Source of the DNA: Actinospineispora acaciae DSM 45401
GTDB lineage: Bacteria; Actinomycetota; Actinomycetes; Mycobacteriales; Pseudonocardiaceae
Assembly (NCBI RefSeq): GCF_000620785.1
Contig: NZ_JIAI01000001.1
Span: 868,001 to 932,000, forward strand
Reading direction: 5' to 3'
Length of the DNA: 64,000 bases
The notes under the pieces were generated by a model. It did no database searches and was not told the DNA's origin. It saw only the letters and a program-made list of their open reading frames with translations. A program made the position numbers and the translations under genes. Every line of letters starts with the position of its first letter. The stretch's first letter is position 1. Below, in pieces: positions 1 to 8,543 of this stretch.

Positions 1-247
1 CCGACGCCCACTCATACGCCTCATCAGCGCGCGCCGGGCCCACCAGACCTGGGGTGGTGCGCGAGACCTCCACCAGGGTGGCCAGCATCCGGGCCTGCTC
101 GTGGGCAAGCTGGCGGGCCTGCGCTTGGAGCACCTCGATCACCTGATCGTTGGGCACCGCACCCAACCGCACCTGGGCCAGGGCCGCGGCCAGCTCCGGG
201 CCTGGCGGCAGCTCCGCCAACCCCGCACCCGACGCGACCTGAACCAT
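1..247 (-). CDS. DUF222 (13E12-type) HNH endonuclease family protein, N-terminal fragment
   Basis: The minus strand stays open from an ATG at 245-247 to the window edge, so only the first 82 codons are present. The peptide starts MVQVASGAGLAELPPGPELA and continues with a helical segment (QVIEVLQAQARQLAHEQARM) and then VEVSRTTPG. This is the usual N-terminal pattern of DUF222/13E12-repeat proteins, which normally carry a C-terminal HNH nuclease domain; that domain would lie outside the window. A near-consensus LexA box lies 3 bp upstream of the ATG, as in mycobacterial 13E12 genes, which supports both identity and start. No Shine-Dalgarno sequence is visible, so the mRNA may be leaderless. Assignment to the family is fairly sure; nuclease activity is not shown here. 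Confidence 0.72.
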   Translation of the reverse strand, partial: MVQVASGAGLAELPPGPELAAALAQVRLGAVPNDQVIEVLQAQARQLAHEQARMLATLVEVSRTTPGLVGPARADEAYEWAS

Positions 248-250
248 GAC

Positions 251-266
251 TCGACCGTATGTTCGA
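251..266 (-). promoter_or_regulatory. LexA (SOS) box upstream of the DUF222 gene
   Basis: The plus strand reads TCGACCGTATGTTCGA. The actinobacterial/mycobacterial SOS box consensus is TCGAAC-N4-GTTCGA. One half is perfect and the other has one mismatch. It sits 3 bp before the DUF222 start codon, where LexA would block initiation. SOS boxes are known at 13E12-family genes in Mycobacterium tuberculosis. Confidence 0.72.
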
Positions 267-508
267 CCCCTGACAGTTTCCGAGTGGTCCAGTAGGCGGC
301 TTTCGCAGGTTCACCCGATGGGACGAGCGCCAGGTGGTCACCCCAGGATGGCTGGGCACGGCGCTCGACGCCCGGCAACGCCTTCGGCGTCACCGGCCAC
401 TGAATATCGTCTGATCCCGAAAGAACCCCGGGTCCCGAAAACGATCAAACAGACAAACGCGACCAGACTCACCCGCCCAAGCCGATGAACGGTGATGTGG
501 ATGCGCGT

Positions 509-1993
509 TTACAGCGCCACGCAGACGTTCGTCGGTTCGGTGTAGAAGTGCAGCGAGTGCTCGCCGCCCTCCCGGCCGATGCCGGACAGGCCGACTCCGC
601 CGAACGGGGAGCGCAGGTCGCGCAGGAACCATGTATTGACCCAGGACATGCCGACGCGCATCCGGCCGGCGACGCGGTGGCCGCGCTCCAGGTCGCGGGT
701 CCAGACCGCGGCGGCCAGGCCGTAGCGGGTGTCGTTGGCCAGTCGGGTCGCCTCCTCCTCGGTGTCGAACGGGATGAGCGCGGCGACCGGGCCGAAGACC
801 TCCTCGCGGGCCGCGCGGGCATCGTGGGGCAGTCCGGTCCAGAGGGTTGGCTCGATCCAGGCGCCCCGATCGAGGGAGCCGGCCAGCGAGGGCACGCCAC
901 CGCCGGTGACGGTGGTGGCGCCCTCCGACTCGGCCAGACGGTAGTACGAGAGGACTTTCTCGCGGTGGGCCAGCGAGATCAGCGGCCCGGTCGTGGTTGA
1001 CGGGTCGTCGGGGCGGCCGGGCCGCAGGGCGCGGGCGCGGTCGGCAAGGCCGGCCACTACCTCGTCGAACACCGGGCGTTGCAGGTAGACCCGCTCGGTG
1101 CACAGGCATACCTGGCCGGTGTTGGTGAAGATCGATCGGGCCAGGCCGTCGACCGTGCGGGACAGGTCGGCGTCGGCGAATACGATCGCGGCGTTCTTGC
1201 CGCCCAGTTCGAAGGACACGGGGCGCACGTGTGGGGCCACCGCGCGCATGATCGCGGCTCCGGTGGCGGACTCGCCGGTGAAGGTGACGCCGTCCAGGTC
1301 GGGGTGGGTGGTGAGCCACTCGCCGGCGGAATCCGGGCCGAAGCCGTGGACCACGTTGACCACGCCGTCAGGGACGCCGGCTTCGGCGCAGATCTCGGCC
1401 AGCAGGGTGGCGGAGGACGGGGTCTCCTCGGAGGGTTTGATGACCACGGCGTTGCCGCCGGCCAGGGCGGGCGCGAGCTTCCAGGTGAGCAGGAGCAGGG
1501 GCAGGTTCCAGGGCACGATGATGCCTACGACGCCTAGCGGTTTGCGGAGCGCGTAGTTCAGGGCTCGGCGGCCGTCGGGGAGCTCGGTGAGGAAGGAGTC
1601 CAGGCCGCGGGCGGCGGTGACGTCGGCGAACGCCCGGAAGTTGGCCACCGCGCGGGCCACGTCGAGCTCGCGGGCCAGCGCCAACGGCTTGCCGGTGTCG
1701 GCCACCTCGGCGGCGAGCAGGTCGTCGAAGCGGGCCTCTACGCGATCCGCTATGCGGCGAAGTAGGGCCACTCGTTCCGGGACGCTCGTGTTGCCCCAGG
1801 CGCCGTCGACCGCCTTGCGGGCCGCCGCGACGGCCTGGTCGACCGTGTTCCGGTCGGCCTCGGCCACCTGGGCCACCAGTGAGCCGTCCACCGGGCTGAT
1901 CTTGTCGAAGGTGTTGCCGGGCGGCAGGAACGCTCCGCCGACATAGTTTCGCAACGTCTTGGCCGCCACCGTGTCATCGTGGGGCGGGCGCAC
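509..1993 (-). CDS. 2-aminomuconate / 2-hydroxymuconate semialdehyde dehydrogenase
   Basis: This is a 494-residue NAD-dependent aldehyde dehydrogenase. The nucleotide-binding PWN motif is near residue 161-163. The catalytic Glu262 lies in FELGGKN and the nucleophile Cys296 in NTGQVCLC. The N-terminal pattern (NYVGGAF...FDKISPVDGS) and the end (GGVGLSGIGREGGEHSLHFYTEPTNVC) match the 2-hydroxymuconic / 2-aminomuconic semialdehyde dehydrogenase subfamily (XylG/DmpC/AmnC), which oxidises meta-cleavage semialdehydes. The listed start is GTG at 1993; a GTG eight codons later is possible and neither has a strong ribosome site. It follows an AraC-type regulator by 45 bp on the same strand. A 3-hydroxyanthranilate dioxygenase and a RidA protein 12 kb away suggest 2-aminomuconate semialdehyde as substrate, but that link is inference. 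Confidence 0.85.
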   Translation of the reverse strand: MRPPHDDTVAAKTLRNYVGGAFLPPGNTFDKISPVDGSLVAQVAEADRNTVDQAVAAARKAVDGAWGNTSVPERVALLRRIADRVEARFDDLLAAEVADTGKPLALARELDVARAVANFRAFADVTAARGLDSFLTELPDGRRALNYALRKPLGVVGIIVPWNLPLLLLTWKLAPALAGGNAVVIKPSEETPSSATLLAEICAEAGVPDGVVNVVHGFGPDSAGEWLTTHPDLDGVTFTGESATGAAIMRAVAPHVRPVSFELGGKNAAIVFADADLSRTVDGLARSIFTNTGQVCLCTERVYLQRPVFDEVVAGLADRARALRPGRPDDPSTTTGPLISLAHREKVLSYYRLAESEGATTVTGGGVPSLAGSLDRGAWIEPTLWTGLPHDARAAREEVFGPVAALIPFDTEEEATRLANDTRYGLAAAVWTRDLERGHRVAGRMRVGMSWVNTWFLRDLRSPFGGVGLSGIGREGGEHSLHFYTEPTNVCVAL

Positions 1994-2038
1994 GAGGAAG
2001 GTCCAATGCCCTTTCGCGGCGGGTGCATGCTCGTGGGG

Positions 2039-2956
2039 TTATGGCGCCGCGGCGCGGTGCTCGGTGGGGGTTATGCCTCGGAGGCGTTTGAACGCGACGC
2101 TCAGCGCGAAGGTGTTCGCGTAGCCGACCTTGCGGGCTATCGAGCCGACCGTGGCGTCGGTGTCGCGCAGCAGGTCGGCCGCCATGGCGATGCGCCACGC
2201 GGTGAGGTACGCCATGGGCGGTTGGCCCACCCGCGCGGTGAAACGGCGGGCCAAGCCGGCGCGGGACACCCCGGACTTGGCGGCCAGGGTGGCGACCGTC
2301 CAGGGATGGGCGGGATCGTCGTGCAGCAGGCGCAGCGCGTGGCCGACCACCGGGTCGTCCATCGCCGTGTACCAGGCCGGCACGGGTGTGCCCGGACGGT
2401 CGAACCAGGCGCGCAGGGCGTTGATCAGCGTCAGGTCGAGGATGCGGTCCAGCACCACGCGCTGGCCCGGGCGGTCCTCGCCGAGCTCCGAAGCCACCCA
2501 CTCCAGGATCGGCCAGTGACACTCCTGGTCGGGGATCACCAGGACCTCGGGCAGCGCGCCGAGAAGCCGTTCGCTGATCTCGCCCCGGCCCTCGTAGGCC
2601 CCGCTGAGCAGGACGGCCGAGCCGTTCGTGCCGACGCCGCAGGTGCGCCCGCCAAGATTGAACCAGGCCTCCTCGGTCCCGGGGCAGTAGTCGGTGTCGG
2701 TGACGACGTACCGGGGCGGGGTGGCCGGGTCGTCGGCGAGCGTGTAGGGGCCGGAGACGATGGCGATGTCTCCGGCTCGGATCGGGACCGGGTCGCCGCC
2801 GGCTGGCACCACCCAGGCGTGGCCGCGCAGCATCGTGGCCAGGCTCAGCGACGCGCCGCTGGCGAACCGCACCGACCACGGCGGGTTCATGATCGCCTGC
2901 CCGAACACGGCGCCCCGGGCCCGCACGCCGTCCAGCAGGTCAGCGAGTACGTCCAC
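2039..2956 (-). CDS. AraC family transcriptional regulator with N-terminal cupin domain
   Basis: The protein has 305 residues and starts with GTG at 2956. Residues about 15-180 form a cupin-like sensor domain of the AraC/RCS type (AIMNPPWSVRF, MLRGHAWVVPAGGDPVPIRAGD). Residues about 200-300 hold two helix-turn-helix motifs (TVATLAAKSGVSRAGLARRF and ATVGSIARKVGYANTFALSV) followed by the AraC-type end FKRLRGITPTEHR. It is divergent from the NmrA-like gene at 3037, and a target there or in the downstream dehydrogenase is likely but not shown. It ends 45 bp before the dehydrogenase, so the two could be cotranscribed. Confidence 0.85.
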   Translation of the reverse strand: MDVLADLLDGVRARGAVFGQAIMNPPWSVRFASGASLSLATMLRGHAWVVPAGGDPVPIRAGDIAIVSGPYTLADDPATPPRYVVTDTDYCPGTEEAWFNLGGRTCGVGTNGSAVLLSGAYEGRGEISERLLGALPEVLVIPDQECHWPILEWVASELGEDRPGQRVVLDRILDLTLINALRAWFDRPGTPVPAWYTAMDDPVVGHALRLLHDDPAHPWTVATLAAKSGVSRAGLARRFTARVGQPPMAYLTAWRIAMAADLLRDTDATVGSIARKVGYANTFALSVAFKRLRGITPTEHRAAAP

Positions 2957-3036
2957 ACCCCGACTGTAGACGTAGAAACATCGAATTGAGTCAAAGAGCC
3001 ATGGAGCGTCTCAAGTGCCACGCCTTTACTGGGGCC

Positions 3037-3879
3037 ATGACGAAAGATCCGATTCTGGTACTCGGCGGCACCGGCAAGACCGGCGGCCGGGTGGTGTCCC
3101 AGCTGCGGGCGCAGGGGGCGGAGGTCAGGGCGGTCAGCCGGCCGCGTTTCGACTGGACCGACGCCAGCACCTGGGACGACGTCCTGACGGGCGCGCGGGC
3201 GGTCTACCTGGTGCCGTTCGACGGCCGGTCGTTCACCGCGCCCTTCGTCGAGCGGGCGGTGGCGCTGGGCGTCGAGCGGGTGGTGCTGCTGTCCGGGCGC
3301 GGGGTGGACACTCCCGGATACGCCGACCCGGACAACCCGCTGGTGGCGACGCACGTCGACGGGGAGCGCGCGGTGCGCGGGAGCGGCATCGAATGGACGG
3401 TCCTGCGGCCGGGGTGGTTCGCGCAGAACTTCAGCGAGGGGTTCTTCCGCGACGCCGTGCTCGCCGGCGAGCTGCGGCTGCCGGCCGAGGACGGCGCGGT
3501 CAGCTTCGTCGACGCCGACGACATCGCCTCGGTGGCCGTCGCGGCGCTGACCGGGGACGGCCACGCCGGGCAGACCTACGAGCTGTCCGGCCCGCGCGCG
3601 CTCACGTTCGCACAGGCCGCCGCCGAGATCTCCGAGGCCACCGGCCGGCGGATCGGCTACGTCCCGCTGACCCGCGAGGCGTTCGTGGCCGAGCTGATCG
3701 CGCAGGGCCTCTCGGCGGGCGAGGCGCGCGACTCCGCCGATATCATCGAGCCGATTCGACGCGGCATGGACAGCCACCTCTCCGACGGTGTCCGGCGTGC
3801 GCTCGGCCGGGACCCTCGGGACTTCACCGAGTTCGCGAAGGCGGCGGCCGCCGCCGGGGCATGGGACGCCGCCGGCTGA
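3037..3879 (+). CDS. NmrA-like NAD(P)-binding reductase
   Basis: The product has 280 residues in the atypical SDR (NmrA/SDR_a5) family. The dinucleotide-binding glycine motif [12 protein letters not shown] is at residues 7-18. Typical downstream blocks are present: [32 protein letters not shown] and [15 protein letters not shown]. The active-site Tyr-Lys pair of classical SDRs is not expected in this branch. ATG at 3037 was chosen because the fold starts right after it; an upstream ATG at 3001 adds only unrelated residues. It is divergent from the AraC regulator and is followed 17 bp later by a DsbA-like gene on the same strand. The substrate is unknown. Confidence 0.82.
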   Translation: MTKDPILVLGGTGKTGGRVVSQLRAQGAEVRAVSRPRFDWTDASTWDDVLTGARAVYLVPFDGRSFTAPFVERAVALGVERVVLLSGRGVDTPGYADPDNPLVATHVDGERAVRGSGIEWTVLRPGWFAQNFSEGFFRDAVLAGELRLPAEDGAVSFVDADDIASVAVAALTGDGHAGQTYELSGPRALTFAQAAAEISEATGRRIGYVPLTREAFVAELIAQGLSAGEARDSADIIEPIRRGMDSHLSDGVRRALGRDPRDFTEFAKAAAAAGAWDAAG

Positions 3880-3896
3880 CGACCCGGAAGGTGCCG

Positions 3897-4499
3897 ATGC
3901 CCACAAGGGTGGACCTCTACTTCGACCCGGTATGCCCGTTCGCCTGGATCGCCTCGCGGTGGATGTTGGAGGTCCAGGCCCAGCGCGAGATCGAGCTCCG
4001 GTTCCGGATCATGAGCCTGGCCGTGCTGAACGAGGGGCGGGAGGGCTATCCCCCGGAGCACACCAGGGGCGCGAAGAACGCCTGGCGACCGGTGCGGGTG
4101 TGCGCGGCGCTGGCCGACCGGCGCGGCGAGACGGCGATGCGCGACTTCTACACGGGCTTCGGCACCCGGCGCTACGTCCAGGGCGTCAGGGACCGCGATG
4201 TGGTGATCGCCGGCGCGCTGGAGGAGATCGGCGCGCCGGAGTTCGCCGCGTTCGCCGACACCCCCGAGTACGACGAGGCGATCCGTAAGAGCCATCACGA
4301 AGGCATGGCGCCGGTCGGCATGGAGGTCGGCACCCCGACGCTGCACGTCGACGGCGTCGCCTTCTTCGGCCCGGTGCTCAACTCCGTCCCGCGCGGCGAG
4401 GACGCGCTCCGGGTGTTCGACGGGGCCCGGCTGCTGGCCGGCTACCCGGACTTCTCCGAGCTCAAGCGCACCCGGTCCGGCGAGCTCGACTTCGGCTGA
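3897..4499 (+). CDS. DsbA-like / mycothiol-dependent nitroreductase (Rv2466c) family protein
   Basis: This is a 200-residue thioredoxin-fold protein of the DsbA-like branch that includes M. tuberculosis Rv2466c, a mycothiol-dependent nitroreductase. Shared blocks are [48 protein letters not shown] and ELKRTRSGE. The active site reads VCPFAW, so the second Cys of the CPWC motif is Ala; the enzyme would be a monothiol type. The ATG at 3897 has a ribosome site (GGAAGG) 5 nt upstream. Its last 58 bases overlap the 3' end of the opposing symporter gene. Confidence 0.85.
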   Translation: MPTRVDLYFDPVCPFAWIASRWMLEVQAQREIELRFRIMSLAVLNEGREGYPPEHTRGAKNAWRPVRVCAALADRRGETAMRDFYTGFGTRRYVQGVRDRDVVIAGALEEIGAPEFAAFADTPEYDEAIRKSHHEGMAPVGMEVGTPTLHVDGVAFFGPVLNSVPRGEDALRVFDGARLLAGYPDFSELKRTRSGELDFG

Positions 4500-5917
4500 G
4501 GCCGAGCCGCCGGGCCGCGGCCGAGCGCCCGTTCCACGGCGGCGCCGACGGCGACGACCAGGATGTTCGGCACCAGGGCGACCAGGCCCACGTTGGCGTG
4601 CCCGACCGAGATGTTCGCGAACGTCAGCCAGGTGACGAGGACCTCGCCGACCACGATCCCGGCCAGCACCGGCCACTTCCCCACCAGCTGGCGGGACAGG
4701 AACGCCAGCCCGATCGCGGGGACGAACTGGTCCAGCCCGGAGTAGGTGAGCAGCAGCAGGTTCGCGAGCAGGTCCGGCCTGGTCAGCGCGAGCACCAGGG
4801 CCAGCCCGGTGACCACCACGACCGACGTCTGGTTGGTCAGGAACGCGGCGCGTTCGCCGCGAACCCGCACGATGTTGCGGGCGATCAGCGAGGACATGCC
4901 GACGATCAGGCCCGCCGCCGGCACCATCGCGGTGGCGGCGGTGGCCACCACGACCACCCCGACGAACCAGCCGGGAAACGCGCGGTTGGTCAGCGCCAGC
5001 AGCACCCCGTTGCTGTTGCCGGTCACGGCGGGGACCACCACCAGCCCGGTGAACCCGATCACCATCGGCAGCGCGAGCGAGATCGAGTACACCGGCAGGA
5101 ACACGTAGTTGCGCCGCAGCGCCTTGGACGACCCCGCGGACAGCAGCGCGGGCCACTGGTGCGGCAGCGTCATGAACAGCACGCCGATCGTCGAGGCCAG
5201 CATGCTGGTGACGAACCAGGTCTGGTCGAACGGGCCGCCGTGGATCCGCAGCATGTCCGGATGGGTGGCCAGCACTCGCTCGAACGTCCCGCCGATGTCG
5301 CCGGTGAACGTCGCCGGGATCGCGATCAGCAGGACGATCAACACCACGATCATGATCACGTCCTTGAAGTAGGACGTGGTGGCCACGCCTCGGATCCCCG
5401 ACCACAGCACGAACCCAACGGTCAGGCCGAACGCGATGATGATGCTCAGGTTCGCCGAGGTCGCGTTGCCGGTGGCCAGCTGCACCGCCAGCCCCAGGCC
5501 GGTGATCTGCAGCTGCAGGTACGGCAGCAGGAACACCACGCCGAACACCGCGACCACCGCGCCGAGCAGCCGCGAGTCGTAGAAGTCCGCGACGAAGTCG
5601 GCCTGGGTGAGGTGCCCGCGCGACCGGGAGCGACGCCAGATCACCGGCCCGAGGAAGTACAGGCCGATGTAGGCCAGCGGGATGTAGGGCAGCGCGTAGA
5701 ACGACGCCACCCCGCCGGTGAACGCCAGCCCGGCCATGCCGAGGAAGGTGAACGTGGTGAACACCTCGCCGGCCTGCAGGAACCACATGGTGACCGCCCC
5801 GAACCGGCGGCCACCGACCGTCCACTCGGACAGGTTGACGACGCGCCGGCGCCCGACGAAGCCGAAGGCGGCGATCAGCAGGATCCCGACCAGGGTGACC
5901 GCGAGGGTGGCGCTCAT
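4442..5917 (-). CDS. Sodium:solute symporter (SSS) family permease
   Basis: The protein has 491 residues and about 13 hydrophobic membrane segments. SSS-family blocks are visible: [21 protein letters not shown] near residue 35, [45 protein letters not shown], and [18 protein letters not shown]. It would import an organic solute with Na+ or H+. The ATG at 5915-5917 has a strong upstream AGGAGGG and overlaps the DUF3311 stop codon by 4 nt (ATGA). The M20 amidohydrolase lies upstream in the same operon, so the substrate is probably an amide or N-acyl amino acid. Confidence 0.9.
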   Translation of the reverse strand: MSATLAVTLVGILLIAAFGFVGRRRVVNLSEWTVGGRRFGAVTMWFLQAGEVFTTFTFLGMAGLAFTGGVASFYALPYIPLAYIGLYFLGPVIWRRSRSRGHLTQADFVADFYDSRLLGAVVAVFGVVFLLPYLQLQITGLGLAVQLATGNATSANLSIIIAFGLTVGFVLWSGIRGVATTSYFKDVIMIVVLIVLLIAIPATFTGDIGGTFERVLATHPDMLRIHGGPFDQTWFVTSMLASTIGVLFMTLPHQWPALLSAGSSKALRRNYVFLPVYSISLALPMVIGFTGLVVVPAVTGNSNGVLLALTNRAFPGWFVGVVVVATAATAMVPAAGLIVGMSSLIARNIVRVRGERAAFLTNQTSVVVVTGLALVLALTRPDLLANLLLLTYSGLDQFVPAIGLAFLSRQLVGKWPVLAGIVVGEVLVTWLTFANISVGHANVGLVALVPNILVVAVGAAVERALGRGPAARPQPKSSSPDRVRLSSEKSG

Positions 5918-6153
5918 GACGAACCCTCCTCGTCGTTGTCGTCCTGCGGCGTGAGGAACTCCACCGCGGCCAGCGCGGGCGTGATGGCCAGCACCCACAC
6001 GACCGTCCAGAGCCCCACCGACGGCAGCCCCAGCCAGAGCGCCGACTGGTTGACGAACGGCAGGAAGACGGTGGTCACCAGCGCGACGATGATGACGAAC
6101 AGCGGAATCAGGAACGGCCAGCGACGCCGGCGGCCGCCCTCGGTCGAGGTCAT
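5914..6153 (-). CDS. DUF3311 small membrane protein, partner of the symporter
   Basis: This 79-residue protein has two hydrophobic segments (about 12-34 and 42-63) separated by FVNQSALWLGLPS, then a conserved acidic tail. DUF3311 proteins are commonly encoded directly before SSS symporters, as here, and may be an accessory subunit. The ATG at 6151-6153 is preceded by GAAGGTGAG. It lies 7 bp after the amidohydrolase stop. Confidence 0.85.
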   Translation of the reverse strand: MTSTEGGRRRRWPFLIPLFVIIVALVTTVFLPFVNQSALWLGLPSVGLWTVVWVLAITPALAAVEFLTPQDDNDEEGSS

Positions 6154-6160
6154 CGGGTGC

Positions 6161-7399
6161 TCACCTTCCCGCCCCGTTGGTGCCGGCATCAGCCGCGTCA
6201 CGGCGCAGCGCGCGCACCGCCAGCTGGCTGTGCAGCAGCACCCCGTCGGCCAGTACGTCGTCGACGAAGACCGCCCGGGGGCTGTGGTTGTTCGGACCGT
6301 CCATGTCGTCGCCGGGGTGGGCGCCGAGGAAGAGGTAGCAGCCGGGCACCTCGGCGAGCACCCGGGAGAAGTCCTCCGACGCGGTGATCGGGTTGGGCAG
6401 CGGCGCGCTGCGCTCCTCGCCGAACACCTCGGCCACCACGTCCGCCGCGAACGCCGCGTGCCCGTCGTCGTTGACGGTCACCGGGTACTCGGCCGCGAAC
6501 TCCACGTCGACGTCCAGCCCGTGCGCGGCCGCGATCCGCTCGCACAGCACGGGCGCCTCCTCGCGGATGCGGTCCTGGGCGGCCTCGGAGAACGACCGCA
6601 CGGTGGCCTCGAACCGGGCGTCGTCGGGGATGATGTTGCGCTTGGTGCCGGCGTGGAAGCTGCCGACCGTGAGCACGACCGGATCGAACACGTCGAACCG
6701 GCGGGTCACCATCGTCTGCAGCGCGGTCACCATCTCCGCCGCCCCGGTCACCGGGTCGTGGGCCAGGTGCGGCGCGGAACCGTGCCCGCCCTTGCCCCGG
6801 ACGGTGACGCGCAGGGCGTCGCTGGCGGCCATCAGCGTCCCGCCGCGGGTGGTGAATGTGCCCCTCGGCACCCGGGCGGCCACCACGTGCATGCCGTACG
6901 CCGAGGCCACCCGCTGGCCGGACGCCTCCAGGATGCCCTCGGTGATCATGTGCCCGGCGCCGTCCCAGCCCTCCTCCCCCGGCTGGAACATGAACACCAC
7001 GTCGCCGGGCAGCTCGTCGCGGTGCGCCGCGAGCACCCGCGCCGCTCCGACCAGCATCGCGGTGTGCAGGTCGTGGCCGCAGGCGTGCATCGCGCCGTCC
7101 ACGGTGCTGGCGTAGTCCACCCCGGTGGCCTCGGTGACCGGCAGCGCGTCCATGTCCCCGCGCAGCAGCACCGCCGGCCCCGACCCGCCGCCACCGCCGC
7201 GCAGCACCGCGGTGACCGAGCTGAGCGCCGAGCCGGTGCTCAGCTCCAGCCCCAGGCCGTCCAGCTCCTCCAGCACCGCCCGCTGGGTCACCGGCAGGTC
7301 CAGGCCGATCTCGGGATGTCGGTGCAGCCGATGTCGCAGCGTCACCAGCTCCGGCGCGAGGGCCGTCGCGTCGTCGCGGAGCCTGTCATCGAGGGACAT
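6161..7399 (-). CDS. M20 family amidohydrolase (hippurate hydrolase / N-acyl amino acid amidase type)
   Basis: The 412-residue enzyme has the M20D metallopeptidase pattern. Metal or catalytic motifs are RHRLHRHPEIGL near the N-terminus, LRGDMDALPV, HACGHDLH, FQPGEEGWDGAGHMI, and the late MDGPNNHSPRAVF. The central lid domain begins around VRGKGGHGSAPHLAHDPV. Such enzymes cleave N-acyl or aromatic-acyl amino acids to the free amino acid. ATG at 7399 is chosen because GGGGAGG lies 4 nt upstream; the adjacent GTG is too close. It is the first gene of the operon with DUF3311 and the symporter, and is divergent from the double-Lrp regulator. Confidence 0.9.
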   Translation of the reverse strand: MSLDDRLRDDATALAPELVTLRHRLHRHPEIGLDLPVTQRAVLEELDGLGLELSTGSALSSVTAVLRGGGGGSGPAVLLRGDMDALPVTEATGVDYASTVDGAMHACGHDLHTAMLVGAARVLAAHRDELPGDVVFMFQPGEEGWDGAGHMITEGILEASGQRVASAYGMHVVAARVPRGTFTTRGGTLMAASDALRVTVRGKGGHGSAPHLAHDPVTGAAEMVTALQTMVTRRFDVFDPVVLTVGSFHAGTKRNIIPDDARFEATVRSFSEAAQDRIREEAPVLCERIAAAHGLDVDVEFAAEYPVTVNDDGHAAFAADVVAEVFGEERSAPLPNPITASEDFSRVLAEVPGCYLFLGAHPGDDMDGPNNHSPRAVFVDDVLADGVLLHSQLAVRALRRDAADAGTNGAGR

Positions 7400-7456
7400 C
7401 ACGCCTCCCCATGGCCGTATCTTGCGCAGGACCGTTCGCCACCGCCGCCGGGCGGG

Positions 7457-7480
7457 TGACAGATTGTGCAGAATCCGTCA
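7457..7480. promoter_or_regulatory. Palindromic operator between the amidohydrolase operon and the Lrp-type regulator
   Basis: A 24-bp dyad has arms TGACAGATT and AATCCGTCA (8 of 9 positions pair) around GTGCAG. The left part GACAGATTGTG recurs as GACAGATTGCG at 7497-7507, 39 bp on. It is the only conspicuous dyad in the 92-bp divergent spacer. Binding by the adjacent Lrp-type regulator is inference. Confidence 0.5.
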
Positions 7481-7491
7481 TTCTCTGCTCG

Positions 7492-8538
7492 GTGACGACA
7501 GATTGCGTCGCGTTGACCGAAACCGACCTGTCCTTGGTCGAAGCCTTGCAGGTCAGCCCCCGGGCGTCCTGGTCCTCGGTGGGCACCGCGATCGGCATCA
7601 GCCCGGTGACCGCGGCGAGGCGCTGGGCCCGGCTGGAGGATGCCGGCATCGCCTGGGTCACCGGGCCGCCCGGGGTGGCCGTGTGGAACGCCCAGTGCGT
7701 GGCCTACGTGGAGATCACCTGCACGCCGGGGCGGCGGCTCGCGGTCGCCGAGCTGATCGCGTCGGACCGGCATGCGCTCAGCGTCGAGCTGACCGCGGGC
7801 GGCGCGGACCTGTTCGTCACGGTGGCCGCCGCCGACCTGGCCGCCCTGTCGCGCTACCTGCTCGGGCGGCTGGACATGATCCCGGGCATCACCGGGCTGC
7901 GGACCCGCATCGCGACCCGGATCTACCGGGACGGCTCCGGCTGGCGGCTCGGCGCGCTGCCCCGCCAGGCCGCCAGCGACCTGCGGTCCAGGTCCCGGCT
8001 GGAGGAACCCAACGGGGCGAGCGTGTCCACGCCACTGCCGCCGGCGGACCGGGCCATCCTGGTGCGCCTCGGCCTGGACGGGCGCTCGTCCTACCGGGCG
8101 CTCGCCGCCGCCGCCGAGATCAGCGAGGCCACCGCCCGCCGCCGCACCGCCCGGCTGCTGCGGACCGGGATGGTGCTGCTGCGCGCGGAGGTCGCCGGGC
8201 TGCTGGCCGGGTGGCCGGTGCTGGTCAACCTGTCCGTGGACGTCCCCACCGGCCGGCTGGAGGAGGCCGCGCGGATGGCCAGCCAACTGCGCGAGGTTCG
8301 GCTCTGCGCCACCCTGGCCGGGACGCCGCCGCTGGTCGTGGCCGCCTGGCTGCGCGACCCGGAGGAGATCCACCGCTTCGAGCTGTCGCTGGCCAAGGCG
8401 CTGCCCGGGCTCACCATCGTGGACAGGTGCGTCACGCTGCGCCCGCTCAAGCGGATGGGGCGGCTGCTCGACGAGGCCGGTCGCGCGGTCGCCGCCGTGC
8501 CGATGGACGTGTGGGCGGACCCGCTGCGTGAGCCCTGA
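7492..8538 (+). CDS. AsnC/Lrp family regulator with two tandem Lrp modules
   Basis: The product has 348 residues, about twice a normal Lrp. Module one (about 1-150) has an AsnC HTH (DLSLVEALQVSPRASWSSVG, then ISPVTAARRWARLEDAGI) and a ligand domain. Module two begins near residue 185 ([39 protein letters not shown]) and has its own ligand domain. Double-Lrp regulators are common in actinomycetes. GTG at 7492 is chosen because the HTH follows closely; upstream in-frame starts run into the operator. It is divergent from and probably controls the amidohydrolase/symporter operon. Confidence 0.87.
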   Translation: MTTDCVALTETDLSLVEALQVSPRASWSSVGTAIGISPVTAARRWARLEDAGIAWVTGPPGVAVWNAQCVAYVEITCTPGRRLAVAELIASDRHALSVELTAGGADLFVTVAAADLAALSRYLLGRLDMIPGITGLRTRIATRIYRDGSGWRLGALPRQAASDLRSRSRLEEPNGASVSTPLPPADRAILVRLGLDGRSSYRALAAAAEISEATARRRTARLLRTGMVLLRAEVAGLLAGWPVLVNLSVDVPTGRLEEAARMASQLREVRLCATLAGTPPLVVAAWLRDPEEIHRFELSLAKALPGLTIVDRCVTLRPLKRMGRLLDEAGRAVAAVPMDVWADPLREP

Positions 8539-8543
8539 GGTGG

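Noticed and set aside
3897..4499. DsbA-like gene as a third selenoprotein
   Set aside because: The active-site position is a normal Ala codon and there is no in-frame TGA.
4598..7459. 953-codon plus-strand open frame
   Set aside because: It lies opposite the symporter, DUF3311 and amidohydrolase genes and is rich in Arg, His, Gln and Gly with no domain. It is a high-GC shadow frame.
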